A DNA stretch of 33,572 bases from Nitrospirota bacterium (GCA_021783455.1 JAJXTW010000006.1:1-33572); one strand, 5' to 3'; positions 8,382 through 15,973 are shown, counted from the first letter of the stretch. Numbers and translations are program-made. Notes: a model not told the origin generated them from the letters alone.

Positions 8382-9725
8382 TTATTTCGGCCTGTTGTCA
8401 AGCACCCGCTTCGCCTTGCCTTCGCTCCGCTGGATGGTGTTGGGCGGCCGGAGCGTCACTTCGGTGCTCACGCCGATGATGTCCTTCACGTTCTTCTGGA
8501 TCTCGCGCTTCAGGTGAATGAGCTCTTCTTCTTCCTGGACAAAGGCCTTAAGGTCCGTGGAAAGCACCTTGGTCGCCATCGCCTCCATGAACTTCGGCGT
8601 CACTTCCACGTTCACGTTTATCTCATCGAGCCGGCCCTTGCGGTTCACCTCGATAATGTAGTGCGGAGCGACCTCCTCGGACCGGAGCAGGACCGATTCG
8701 ACCTGCGACGGGAACACGTTCACGCCGCGGATGATGAGCATGTCGTCGGCGCGGCCGCGCACGCGCTTCATGCGCACGAGCGTCCGGCCGCACTTGCATT
8801 TCTCGGGGTTCAGGCTCGTGATGTCGCCGGTGCGGTAGCGGATGAGCGGCATGGCCTCGCGGGACATGCTCGTCACCACGAGCTCGCCTTCCGATCCATA
8901 GGGGAGCGGATCGCCGGTCTCGGGGTTGATGATCTCGGGATAGAAGTGGTGCTCGTTCAAATGCAGGCCGTTCTGCGCCTCGATGCATTCCGACGAAACG
9001 CCGGGGCCGATGACCTCCGACAGGCCGTAGATGTCGATAGCCTTGATCCTGAACCGCTCCTCCACCTCGCGCCGCATCTCGTCGGTCCAGGGCTCGGCGC
9101 CGAAGAGGCCGACCCGAAGCTTGATCGTGTCGAGGCTGATCTTCATCTCGCACATGACGTCGTAGATATAAAGGGCAAAGGACGGCGTGCAGGTGAGCGC
9201 CGTGCTGCCGAAGTCCTGCAAAAGCATGATCTGCTTCTGCGTGTTGCCGCCCGAGATCGGGATGACCGAGGCGCCTACCCGTTCGGCGCCGTAGTGGGCC
9301 CCGAGACCGCCCGTGAACAGGCCGTAGCCGTATGCGTTCTGCACCACGTCCTTGTTCGTGACGCCTGCGCAGGTAAAGGTGCGCGCCATGACCTCGGCCC
9401 AGAGGTTGATGTCGTTCCGGTTGTAGGCCACGACGGTTGGCTTGCCCGTGGTGCCCGACGAGGCATGGATGCGGACGATGTTGTCGAGCGGCTCGGCAAA
9501 GAGGCCATAAGGATAATTGTCGCGGAGGTCGGATTTTTTGGTAAAGGGGAGTTTGGTCACGTCCTGGATGTTCTTGATGTCCCCCGGCTTGATCCCCTTT
9601 TCATCGAACTTCTTTGTGTAGAACGGGACGCGGGCATAAACGCGCTCGCAGACTTTCTGCAGGCGTTCGCTCTGCAGCTTTGCCAAATCCTGTCGGCTCA
9701 GGGTTTCTTCCGGGTTCCAGGGCAT
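8382..9725 (-). CDS. paaK: Phenylacetate-CoA ligase
   Basis: A 447-residue AMP-forming acyl-CoA synthetase of the PaaK family. It converts phenylacetate (or a related aryl acetate), ATP and CoA to the aryl-acetyl-CoA. The start at 9725 gives [14 protein letters not shown], the normal family N-terminus, with GGAGG about eight bases upstream; the ORF opens 12 codons earlier without support. Visible motifs are the P-loop-like [28 protein letters not shown] and the C-terminal [15 protein letters not shown] containing the adenylation lysine region. It lies upstream of iorA on the same strand. In anaerobes this pair links aryl-pyruvate oxidation to aryl-acetate activation or, in reverse, ATP formation. 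Direction is not determinable. Confidence 0.93.
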   Translation of the reverse strand: MPWNPEETLSRQDLAKLQSERLQKVCERVYARVPFYTKKFDEKGIKPGDIKNIQDVTKLPFTKKSDLRDNYPYGLFAEPLDNIVRIHASSGTTGKPTVVAYNRNDINLWAEVMARTFTCAGVTNKDVVQNAYGYGLFTGGLGAHYGAERVGASVIPISGGNTQKQIMLLQDFGSTALTCTPSFALYIYDVMCEMKISLDTIKLRVGLFGAEPWTDEMRREVEERFRIKAIDIYGLSEVIGPGVSSECIEAQNGLHLNEHHFYPEIINPETGDPLPYGSEGELVVTSMSREAMPLIRYRTGDITSLNPEKCKCGRTLVRMKRVRGRADDMLIIRGVNVFPSQVESVLLRSEEVAPHYIIEVNRKGRLDEINVNVEVTPKFMEAMATKVLSTDLKAFVQEEEELIHLKREIQKNVKDIIGVSTEVTLRPPNTIQRSEGKAKRVLDNRPK

Positions 9726-9855
9726 GCGCGGCTCCTCCGTGGTATGATTACCGGCGCGCAAGAGCGCGCTGGAGCGTAAACGTCGGCATTATAAACCAGA
9801 ATGAACGGTTTTGTAAATATAAATTGGAGGCCTGCTGCAGGCTTCATCTTGCCTG

Positions 9856-9885
9856 TTGAGCCAGGAGGGGAAAGTTTGCTATAAT
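9856..9885 (+). promoter_or_regulatory. Extended -10 promoter of the thioesterase gene
   Basis: TTGAGC at 9856-9861, an 18-base spacer, then a perfect TATAAT at 9880-9885 with a TGC extension. The predicted start near 9892 leaves a leader of about 150 bases before 10040. That leader contains the inverted repeat 9905-9947. Confidence 0.6.
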
Positions 9886-9904
9886 AGCGGCACCTTAATA
9901 TCGC

Positions 9905-9947
9905 CGCAGAGGCGCAGAAATTACGGATTTTTCTCCGCGCCTCCGCA
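9905..9947. repeat. Imperfect inverted repeat in the thioesterase leader
   Basis: The arms at 9905-9920 (CGCAGAGGCGCAGAAA) and about 9931-9947 pair at roughly 12 of 16 positions around an AT-rich loop. It is similar in style to the CGCAAAG element at 8213-8332. It may be a folded leader or a degenerate intergenic repeat. Confidence 0.45.
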
Positions 9948-10039
9948 GGCACCCGGCGTTTACGAGTGCGATAGTGCGAGTGCAGTGCGCGTCTCGGCGG
10001 TAAATCGCTTTTTCGTAAAGCATCAGGAAAGGATTATTC

Positions 10040-10447
10040 ATGGATATCATCAAGAAATTTATCGAGAAGGACAACTTCGCAAAGCACTTGGGCGTTGAAG
10101 TGCTCGACTATTCGCCCGGAAAAGCGAAGGCAAGAATGGCGCTCAAAGACCATCACTTGAACAGCGCAGGCACCGTGCATGGTGGCGCCATTTTTTCGCT
10201 TGCCGACGCCGTTTTTTCCGTGGCATCCAATTCCCACGGCACCCTCGCCATGGCGATCAGCGTGAGCATCTCCTTCTTCAAGGCCATAAAGACCGGCGCG
10301 CTTGTCGCCTCTGCCGAGGAAGTATCGATCAACCCCAAGCTCGCAACCTACCTGATCACGGTCCAGGACGAGGCGGGAAACAAGATCGCTTTGTTCCAGG
10401 GCACGGTGTACCGGAAAAAGGAAAGCCTGGGAGAGGTCCTCAAATAG
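10040..10447 (+). CDS. PaaI-type hotdog thioesterase
   Basis: A 135-residue hotdog-fold acyl-CoA thioesterase. The motif GTVHGGAIFSLADAVFSVASN, with its HGG turn and catalytic acidic residue in LAD, is typical of the PaaI/YbaW group. AAAGGA lies about seven bases before the ATG. Such enzymes hydrolyse aryl-acetyl-CoA esters and release trapped CoA. The position next to paaK and iorAB fits that role, although it is transcribed in the opposite direction from its own promoter. Exact substrate unknown; length and motif make the family call firm. Confidence 0.88.
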   Translation: MDIIKKFIEKDNFAKHLGVEVLDYSPGKAKARMALKDHHLNSAGTVHGGAIFSLADAVFSVASNSHGTLAMAISVSISFFKAIKTGALVASAEEVSINPKLATYLITVQDEAGNKIALFQGTVYRKKESLGEVLK

Positions 10448-10493
10448 CATTGCGGTCATGCTGAATTTTCCAACCGTCATCCAGATCAGTTTG

Positions 10494-10686
10494 ATGGATT
10501 CCACCTCCGACATCGACTCGAAGGAAGCGGCGAAGAAAGTAACGTCGGCTCGATGACGCTCAATCTTTATACAAGGAAGCCGATCGGCTCATGATGAAGC
10601 CCGATGATAGAGTTACAATCGCTCTTGCGCGCATTTCCGAGGCGATCCAGAAGCGGAAAAAATTGAACCTGCAGGGTGCTCAGTAG
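10494..10686 (+). pseudogene. Possible decayed small gene in two frames
   Basis: Two overlapping protein-like pieces sit in different frames. 10494-10556 encodes MDSTSDIDSKEAAKKVTSAR and stops. The frame ending at 10684-10686 encodes a helical, charged stretch of about 43 residues (DDAQSLYKEADRL, then ISEAIQKRKK), of which the last 31 follow an ATG at 10591. Neither has a clear ribosome-binding site. A single-base shift would roughly join them, so this may be a frameshifted remnant. It could equally be chance; weak call. Confidence 0.25.
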
Positions 10687-10750
10687 AACTTCAAACGCGA
10701 GACAAGGGAGGCGGACATTTTGCCTTCCTTGTTCCTCGCAAAATATTTCT

Positions 10751-10778
10751 TTGTCATTTCTTACGGAAATGCTATATT
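10751..10778 (+). promoter_or_regulatory. Promoter adjoining the MFS start codon
   Basis: TTGTCA at 10751-10756 and TATATT at 10773-10778, separated by 16 bases; each hexamer matches consensus at five of six positions. The expected start point is 10785-10786, the ATG itself, which would make a leaderless mRNA. The alternative upstream TTG start at 10720 would place this promoter inside the gene. Confidence 0.45.
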
Positions 10779-10785
10779 CCCTGCC

Positions 10786-12039
10786 ATGCCTGGTCCCAAG
10801 CCGTCATCTCTTCCCTTCCACTACGCATGGGTCATCGTCGCGACCGGCACGCTCTCGATCGTCGCCTGCCTGGGCTTCGGCAGGTTCGCGCTCGGCATGC
10901 TGCTGCCGTCCATGGCGTCGACGCTCAAGCTTTCCTATTCCCAGATCGGCTTTATCAGCACCGGAAATTTCATCGGCTATCTGGCGGCGGTCTTGTTCTG
11001 CGGAAGGCTCGCGGGAAAGATCGGTTCCCGGCGGCTTATCGTGGGCTCGCTGGTCGTCATCGGCGTTTCGATGGCGCTCATCAGCAGGGCCGCGAGCTTT
11101 CCCGTTGTCCTGGCCCTCTATCTGATCACCGGCATGGGAAGCGGCGCCGCGAACGTGCCGGTCATGGGGCTCATTGCAGCCTGGTTCGACCGGACGATCC
11201 GGGGCCGCGCTGCCGGGTTCGTGGTCATCGGGAGCGGGTTCGCGATCATCATTTCGGGCAAGCTCATTCCCTACGTGAACGGGATTGTCGGACCGGAAGG
11301 CTGGAGGACCAACTGGCTGCTCCTCGCAGGAGCAGTGATGGTGATCGCAGCCGTCGCCCACGTCTTTCTCAGGAACAAACCGGAGGACAAGGGGCTTGCT
11401 CCGTTCGGCAGCGACGGCGCCGCGGCAACGCCGGCGTACCAGTCTTTGGCCGCAAGAAAGAGCATCTACCAAAACAAGACGTTTTATCTCCTCGGCGCGA
11501 TCTACTTCCTTTTCGGCTATACGTACGTAATCTATGCCACGTTCATCGTGACGACGCTGGTCAAGGAGCGCGGGTTCTCCGAGGCGATCGCGGGAAATTT
11601 CTGGTCCTGGGTGGGGTTCTTAAGTCTTTTTTCCGGGCCGGTCTTCGGCACGCTCTCGGACAAGCTCGGGCGGAAGACGGGCTTGATGCTCGTGTTCTCG
11701 CTCCAGACGCTTTCCTACCTTTTCGTTGCCGCGCATTTGCCGCTCTTGTTTCTTTACCTTTCCATCGGCTTCTACGGCATCGTGGCCTGGTCGATTCCTT
11801 CGATCATGGTCGCGGCCGTGAGCGAATACGTGGGTGTGGACAAGGCGCTGGCCGCCTTCGGCTTCATCACCTTCATCTTCGGGCTGGGCCAGATCACCGG
11901 TCCGTCGATCGCCGGCGTGCTGGCGGAAAAGACCGGCAGCTTCTCCTCAAGCTTCTTCATGGCAGCGGCCTTTGCCGGCGCTGCGATCCTTCTCACGGCC
12001 TTCCTGAAAAAACCGCAGCACGCCGGCGCCCGGGAATAA
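10786..12039 (+). CDS. MFS transporter, 12-helix
   Basis: A major facilitator carrier of 417 residues from the ATG at 10786. Two six-helix halves are separated by a hydrophilic loop near residues 205-235. Motif A-like signatures occur after helix 2 (GRLAGKIGSRRLI) and in the second half (GTLSDKLGRKTGLM), and RGRAAGF lies in the first half. It resembles YbfB/OFA-type carriers; the substrate cannot be read. The start is uncertain: the ATG has no ribosome-binding site, while an in-frame TTG at 10720 has GGGAGG eight bases upstream and would add 22 mostly hydrophobic residues. I favour the ATG because the extension is unlike an MFS N-terminus and carries a promoter. REP-like hairpins follow the stop. 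Confidence 0.85.
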   Translation: MPGPKPSSLPFHYAWVIVATGTLSIVACLGFGRFALGMLLPSMASTLKLSYSQIGFISTGNFIGYLAAVLFCGRLAGKIGSRRLIVGSLVVIGVSMALISRAASFPVVLALYLITGMGSGAANVPVMGLIAAWFDRTIRGRAAGFVVIGSGFAIIISGKLIPYVNGIVGPEGWRTNWLLLAGAVMVIAAVAHVFLRNKPEDKGLAPFGSDGAAATPAYQSLAARKSIYQNKTFYLLGAIYFLFGYTYVIYATFIVTTLVKERGFSEAIAGNFWSWVGFLSLFSGPVFGTLSDKLGRKTGLMLVFSLQTLSYLFVAAHLPLLFLYLSIGFYGIVAWSIPSIMVAAVSEYVGVDKALAAFGFITFIFGLGQITGPSIAGVLAEKTGSFSSSFFMAAAFAGAAILLTAFLKKPQHAGARE

Positions 12040-12101
12040 CTCTTTCGCAGGCAGTGGCTGAAAGCAAGGACCGTCCGGGGGCTCTGTTGTCAGTGGAGTT
12101 T

Positions 12102-12202
12102 CCTCCGGCAGGAGCCGGAGGCTCCCGCTAATAACGCGACCTCCCGCGGACTACGGCGCATTACCCCGGCGAGAGCCGGGGGATTGCTAGTCGCGGGATT
12201 CA
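12102..12202. repeat. REP-like hairpins plus conserved tail, copy 1
   Basis: Two perfect GC-rich hairpins with four-base loops: CCTCCGGC/GCCGGAGG at 12102-12121 (loop AGGA) and CCCCGGC/GCCGGGG at 12164-12181 (loop GAGA). The second is followed by GATTGCTAGTCGCGGGATTCA. The 30 bases at 12173-12202 recur at 30253-30282 with one mismatch. Placed after the MFS stop, the hairpins could end or stabilise the transcript. The arrangement resembles REP elements, but no REP transposase is present in the window. Confidence 0.65.
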
Positions 12203-12327
12203 AGGCTGAACGTCAGCACGTATGATTTGCCCGTGTCTTTTTCGATGACCTGCAGCCTCAGCGTTCTTTCGTATTCAAAAGTTCTGTATGAAATAAGGAC
12301 TTTATGATATATTAGTACGAGAAAAAA
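12187..12327 (-). pseudogene. Gene remnant encoding a C-terminal fragment
   Basis: The minus strand is open for 46 codons and ends at TAG 12187-12189. The last part (YRTFEYERTLRLQVIEKD, then TGKSYVLTFSLESRD) looks like a genuine beta-rich protein C-terminus. There is no ATG, GTG or TTG in frame and no ribosome-binding site. Its upstream end runs into the leader of the CBS gene, and its last codons lie inside the REP-like tail. A truncated leftover of a lost gene is the simplest reading. No family recognised. Confidence 0.35.
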
Positions 12328-12381
12328 TCATTTTGCAGTGTGTTGGGCATGCTTCAAGCTGCATGAGTGAAAGGAGCTTAT

Positions 12382-12882
12382 ATGAGTGCTGAAGACAGCG
12401 ACAATACCACCGGTCATTTGAGATCGAGGATCGGGCTCGAGATGCTCGTTCGGGACGTCATGACCACGAACGTTCTCTCGATCACGAAATACGAGAGCAT
12501 CATGAACGTGGCGAACATTTTGACGGAAAAAAATATCAGCGGGCTTCCGGTCGTGGATAAGGAGAACAAGGTGATCGGCATTATTACGCAGGCCGATATT
12601 CTCTCCATGGTCGGGGTGAGCAGGGAGCACACGTTCAAGGATTTGCTGAAATACATGCTGGGAGAGCGGCTGCCGGAACGGCGGGTGGGAGACCTGGTGG
12701 GAGACATCATGACCTCCCCCGCGCTTACGATAAAGCCCGCCGCCAACGTCGCCGAAGCAGTGCGCATCATGGATGAAAAGAAGATCCGAAGGTTGACCGT
12801 GGTGGACGAGAAGAACATGGTCATCGGGATTTTAACGAGGGCCGATATCCTAAAAGCGGTGATCAAGAAAATAAAAGGATAG
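12382..12882 (+). CDS. Tandem CBS-domain protein
   Basis: A 166-residue cytoplasmic protein made of two CBS domains. The first (about residues 18-75) contains VRDVMTTNVLSI and GIITQADIL. The second (about 105-162) contains VGDIMTSPALTI and GILTRADIL. Such paired domains bind adenine nucleotides and act as energy or redox sensors, usually by modulating a partner protein. AAGGAG lies five bases before ATG 12382, so I prefer this to the GTG at 12367. A TATGAT/TATATT run at 12303-12313 may be its -10 region, but no -35 is clear. It converges on the drug-efflux MFS with ten bases between stops. The partner is not identifiable from context. Confidence 0.9.
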   Translation: MSAEDSDNTTGHLRSRIGLEMLVRDVMTTNVLSITKYESIMNVANILTEKNISGLPVVDKENKVIGIITQADILSMVGVSREHTFKDLLKYMLGERLPERRVGDLVGDIMTSPALTIKPAANVAEAVRIMDEKKIRRLTVVDEKNMVIGILTRADILKAVIKKIKG

Positions 12883-12892
12883 AGCGTTTGTC

Positions 12893-14461
12893 TCAGTGCT
12901 TTTTCGCGTCCGGCCCGTCAAGAGTGCGGGCCGGCGTTGCCGGATGCGCGGACCTGAGCGGGTGCTCCGGAAGAAACAGCACCAGAAGGAAGGCGAGGCC
13001 GACAATAAGGGACCCCGCGAGAAAGGTCGTGCTGATGGCATGGCGGTAGGCGTCGGTGACGAGCGCTTTCTGCGCAGCCGGGAGTTCCGCGATTTGCCGG
13101 AGGCCCTGTTCAACCAGGCTGCGGCCGCCTCTCGCCAGGCCGGCCGCATTTTCCGCATGCAGCCCTTGCAGCTGCGCCGTCATGATTGTGCCGGACATGG
13201 CGACGCCGAACATGCCGCCGAGTTGGCGAAAGAACGCCGAAGTCGCGGTAGCCGCGCCGAGCTCCCGGATGCCGACCGCGTTCTGGATGGCAACCACGAG
13301 ATTGGGCATGACCAGGCCGAACCCCATGCCGAGAGCGATTAAAAAGACCTCGATCACGGAGGTCCCCCACCCCGCCCTTGCCGCCCCCATCACCCCGAGA
13401 AAAGCAAGGCTTGCCGCTGCCAGGCCGACTACGGGAAAGATCTTGTACCGTCCGGTCCGGGAAACAAGGCGGCCGCCGACAAATGAGGTCACGATCAGTC
13501 CGCCCGTCATGGGGGCCAGCATGAGCCCGGCGCGCGCAGGCGCCATACCGAGGACGAGCTGGAAAAAAAGGGGCAGGAATACGGCTGCGCCGAACAGGCC
13601 CATGAACGTAAGCCCCATGACGCCGGAGGCGATCACGAACACTCTGTTGTGAAAGAGGTGCGGTGAGAGCACAGGCTCGGCGGAACGCCGTTCCGTGTAC
13701 ATGAGCAGGATGGACAGCACGGCTGCGGATGCGGCCAAAGACATAATCAGCGGAGACGTCCAGGGATACTGCACGCCGCCCCAGCTCAGCACCAAAAGCA
13801 GGGCCACGGTAGCCGCAGCGAGCAGCATCGCTCCCGCGTAGTCGATCTTGTGCGAGACCTTATGAAGCGGCCGGTGAAAACCGAAGACGATGAGCGCAAG
13901 CGCCAGTATCCCGATGGGCACGTTGATCGTAAAGATCCAGCGCCACGACAAAGCATCGGTAATGAACCCTCCCAGAAGCGGCCCCGCGACACTCGAAAAA
14001 GCGAATACTGCGCCGAACAGGCCCTGGTACCGTCCGCGCTCGCGGGGAGCGACTACGTCGGCTATGGTGGTCTGCGCAAGCACCATGAGACCGCCCCCGC
14101 CGAGCCCCTGGATCCCGCGAAAAACCACGAGCTCCGTCATCGAGCGGGACAGGCCGCACAGGCTCGACCCGACGAGAAAGATAAGGATCGCGGCAACAAA
14201 GAGCGGCTTGCGGCCATACATGTCGGAAAGCTTGCCGTAGAGGGGGGTCGTGGCTGTCGCGGTCACGAGAAAGGACGTGACGACCCACGACAGATGGGAA
14301 AGTCCGCCGAGCTCGCTCACGATCCGCGGCAGCGCAACGCCGACGATGTTCTGGTCGAGCGACGCAAGGGCCAGGGCAAGCATCAGGCCGGCCAGCACGA
14401 TCCGGACCTCGCGGGGAGATGCCGGCACGGATTCGTGTACGTCCGTCGGTCCGTTCATCAT
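12893..14461 (-). CDS. DHA2-family drug efflux MFS (EmrB/QacA-like)
   Basis: A 522-residue, 14-helix proton-coupled exporter. Helix 1 contains LDQNIVGVALPRI, motif D1 of the DHA2 family. Motif A (GKLSDMYGRKPLF) and antiporter motif C (AGPLLGGFITD) are intact. The ATG at 14461 is chosen because homologous sequence begins shortly after it and AGGA lies just upstream. An in-frame extension to 14635 lacks support. A 31-codon ORF (14458-14553) ends in ATGA overlap with this start and has a much better ribosome-binding site, so expression may depend on translation of that ORF. A promoter is at 14685-14713. Substrates are likely hydrophobic cations or drugs, by family only. Confidence 0.9.
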   Translation of the reverse strand: MMNGPTDVHESVPASPREVRIVLAGLMLALALASLDQNIVGVALPRIVSELGGLSHLSWVVTSFLVTATATTPLYGKLSDMYGRKPLFVAAILIFLVGSSLCGLSRSMTELVVFRGIQGLGGGGLMVLAQTTIADVVAPRERGRYQGLFGAVFAFSSVAGPLLGGFITDALSWRWIFTINVPIGILALALIVFGFHRPLHKVSHKIDYAGAMLLAAATVALLLVLSWGGVQYPWTSPLIMSLAASAAVLSILLMYTERRSAEPVLSPHLFHNRVFVIASGVMGLTFMGLFGAAVFLPLFFQLVLGMAPARAGLMLAPMTGGLIVTSFVGGRLVSRTGRYKIFPVVGLAAASLAFLGVMGAARAGWGTSVIEVFLIALGMGFGLVMPNLVVAIQNAVGIRELGAATATSAFFRQLGGMFGVAMSGTIMTAQLQGLHAENAAGLARGGRSLVEQGLRQIAELPAAQKALVTDAYRHAISTTFLAGSLIVGLAFLLVLFLPEHPLRSAHPATPARTLDGPDAKKH

Positions 14462-14553
14462 TTCCGTCCTGATCCGCGTGCCCGCCCTTTGCGCGAAGCG
14501 CACTGTTGCATGAGGAAGCCCGATACAAGACAGCTCATCCGTAACCGCGCCAT
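14458..14553 (-). CDS. 31-codon upstream ORF, possible leader peptide of the efflux pump
   Basis: ATG at 14551-14553 is preceded by AAGGAG at a six-base spacing, one of the best ribosome-binding sites in the window. The 31-residue product starts MARLRMSCLVSGFLMQQ and ends in a very basic tail (RKGRARGSGRK). Its TGA (14458-14460) overlaps the efflux-pump ATG (14459-14461). It lies in the correct orientation downstream of the promoter at 14685-14713. This is the layout expected for translational coupling or antibiotic-sensing attenuation. No similarity recognised; it could also be a real short membrane-active peptide. Confidence 0.5.
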   Translation of the reverse strand: MARLRMSCLVSGFLMQQCASRKGRARGSGRK

Positions 14554-14684
14554 CAAAAACTCCTTTATGCATTGCCGTGCGGTTTAAATAATTTACCCCT
14601 GTGGAATTCGTGCCCGCAGAAACGAGACGGGACAAACACCTTCTTACGCGGTGTTCACCCGGAGGGTGGCAAAATGTAGCGGAG

Positions 14685-14713
14685 ATAGTACCATTTCCTT
14701 ATGCAATTGTCAA
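14685..14713 (-). promoter_or_regulatory. Promoter of the efflux-pump transcription unit
   Basis: On the minus strand, a perfect TTGACA (14708-14713), a 17-base spacer and TACTAT (14685-14690). The predicted start is near 14678, giving a leader of about 125 bases before the short ORF. A CACCC/GGGTG hairpin can form in the leader. It lies just past the ArsR stop, so the pump has its own promoter. Confidence 0.55.
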
Positions 14714-14744
14714 AGCTGGCCGCATGCAGGTGCACAAACGCACG

Positions 14745-15113
14745 TCAGCCTTTTGCTCCACTGCTTACATTCCGGAAGCGCGCGATTTCCGGAAGCCTGT
14801 TCTCATGCAGTCCTTCCCCCTCGCTCTCCGTAATCTGCGCAAGGGCGTCCCGCATGAGGTTACAGGCATGAGCAAGCTTCTCGTTTGCGATCCGATAGTA
14901 AATGCTCGTTCCTTCTCTTCTGGTTCTCAGAAGTCCCCGCATGCGCATCACCGCGAGATGCTGGGAGGTATTCGCTTTCGTCGTCGCAAGGGCTTGCGCA
15001 ATGTCGCTGGCGGTCAGTTCCCCATCCTTGAGCAGGTTGATGACCTCAAGCCGCTTATGATTGGAGAAGGTCTTGCAAACTTCAGCCTGAAACTCCAGAA
15101 TCTTTTTTTGCAT
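14745..15113 (-). CDS. ArsR-family winged-helix regulator with two cysteines
   Basis: A 122-residue ArsR/SmtB repressor. The winged helix is clear: HKRLEVINLLKDGELTASDIA, the recognition helix TTKANTSQHLAVMRMRGLL and the wing RREGTSIYYRI. It has no CVC metal site in the recognition helix. Single cysteines occur in the N-terminal helix (C13, EVCKTF) and C-terminal helix (C84, AHACNL), where ArsR dimers can form thiol or metal sites. The start at 15113 gives a normal N-terminus; the ORF extends upstream into the DsrE gene without support. It is the last gene of the DUF134-NifX-DsrE operon, 32 bases after DsrE. A thiol or sulfide sensing role is inferred from the neighbours. Confidence 0.88.
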   Translation of the reverse strand: MQKKILEFQAEVCKTFSNHKRLEVINLLKDGELTASDIAQALATTKANTSQHLAVMRMRGLLRTRREGTSIYYRIANEKLAHACNLMRDALAQITESEGEGLHENRLPEIARFRNVSSGAKG

Positions 15114-15145
15114 GAAGAAACACCGGCCTCTTGTTTCGGATTTGG

Positions 15146-15514
15146 TTAGAAGGTCACGTTCTGCCTTTTCATCAGGAGTTCTCCGAGATAGGAGCCCGGT
15201 TTGACCTCGGCGTTTTTGATCCATTCCGCGCCTTCGAGACCGTAGGGTTTTACGCAGGACGCGCAGATGTAAAACTTGCAATCAAAGTCTTCCACCAGGC
15301 TTTTCATGAGCTCGGCAACCGGGGAGAACCCCTTCTGCCACGTGACCGACTCGGCAAAGCCTTTCCGCGCCAGGTGCACGCCTTCGTTCATGAGAAAGAA
15401 ATCTATTTTTGCGTCGAAAGCCGCCATGTTCGTCGCGAGCTGGAGCGCTGCCGCAGCGCGCTCTATCGCGTCATACGAGTGGGTGAGAACAAATACGAAT
15501 TCCTTGTTTTCCAT
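15146..15514 (-). CDS. DsrE/DsrF-family sulfur-relay-like protein
   Basis: A 122-residue protein with the DsrE fold pattern: a Rossmann-like start (FVFVLTHSYDAIERAAAALQLATNMA), then FDAKIDFFLMNEGVHLARKG, then FYICASCVKPYGL. Family members carry persulfide sulfur on a conserved cysteine or act as peroxiredoxin-like cytoplasmic proteins. Here a C-x2-C pair occupies the ICASC segment. AGGAGG lies six bases before the ATG. It is third in the operon, 45 bases after the NifX-like gene. The DsrEFH oxidation proteins and sulfite reductase are not nearby, so a role in sulfur trafficking or sensing is only suggested. Confidence 0.87.
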   Translation of the reverse strand: MENKEFVFVLTHSYDAIERAAAALQLATNMAAFDAKIDFFLMNEGVHLARKGFAESVTWQKGFSPVAELMKSLVEDFDCKFYICASCVKPYGLEGAEWIKNAEVKPGSYLGELLMKRQNVTF

Positions 15515-15559
15515 CGTGGTCCTCCTGTCGTTTTCTTTTTGGAGCAGAGAAGCAAACTC

Positions 15560-15940
15560 TTAATGGGCGCATCCGCCGTCGGTGCTGTGGCCGCCGCAGC
15601 AGCCCTGGAGCGTCAGTTCCGGCAGGCTTTGCGTTGTGAGCAGGGCCATATTCGCCCCTATGGTCTCCGCCTGCGAGCGGTGCACTTTGATCCCCATCTG
15701 GTTCAGCCGGGTGAGCGCGCCCGCGCCGATGCCGCCGACCACGATCGCATCGACTTGCTGATTATCGAGCGCCTTCATCGGGTTGCACGCGCCATGGGTG
15801 TGGTGCTGATCTCCGTTGTTGATGGAGGCAATGCTGTTCGTGTCCGTATCAATGACCACGAATATCGGCGCCGAGCCGAAATGATTGTACACCGAGCTGT
15901 CGAGTCCGTCGTTTTTCTGTACTGGAAAACAGATCTTCAT
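15560..15940 (-). CDS. NifX/NifB C-terminal-like FeMo-cofactor-binding domain protein
   Basis: A 126-residue protein of the dinitrogenase iron-molybdenum cofactor family (NifX/NafY/YgiX-like). It begins MKICFPVQKNDGLDSSVYNHFGSAPIF, shows the VGGIGAGAL turn and ends in a Cys/His-rich tail (GCCGGHSTDGGCAH) suited to binding iron-sulfur or metal. Members outside nif clusters are common in anaerobes and of unknown role. No nitrogenase genes are visible here. It follows the DUF134 gene by 33 bases, a pairing often seen in anaerobic genomes. A role in Fe-S or metal handling is inferred. Confidence 0.9.
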   Translation of the reverse strand: MKICFPVQKNDGLDSSVYNHFGSAPIFVVIDTDTNSIASINNGDQHHTHGACNPMKALDNQQVDAIVVGGIGAGALTRLNQMGIKVHRSQAETIGANMALLTTQSLPELTLQGCCGGHSTDGGCAH

Positions 15941-15973
15941 GTTATGTTCCTCCTGGTTAAACGTATCCTGCGA

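Larger units (their letters stand above)
9726..10039. other. Intergenic region between paaK and the thioesterase
   Basis: A 314-base stretch between divergent genes. It contains the plus-strand promoter at 9856-9885 and the hairpin-forming repeat at 9905-9947. No coding sequence with a ribosome-binding site is visible. Confidence 0.6.

Noticed and set aside
8200-8400. CRISPR-like array
   Set aside because: The CGCAAAG units are short, tandem and inverted, without regular spacers.
8514-9779. 421-codon plus-strand frame opposite paaK
   Set aside because: Antisense shadow of a high-GC gene; its composition (Asp/His/Val/Arg) reflects paaK codon use.
10827-12131. 434-codon frame overlapping the MFS carrier
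   Set aside because: No hydrophobic helices, Arg/His/Gly-rich, and fully inside the real transporter gene.
15560-15940. Nitrogenase cofactor cluster
   Set aside because: Only a NifX-like domain is present; no nifH, nifD, nifK, nifB or nifE/N is visible, so nitrogen fixation is not supported.
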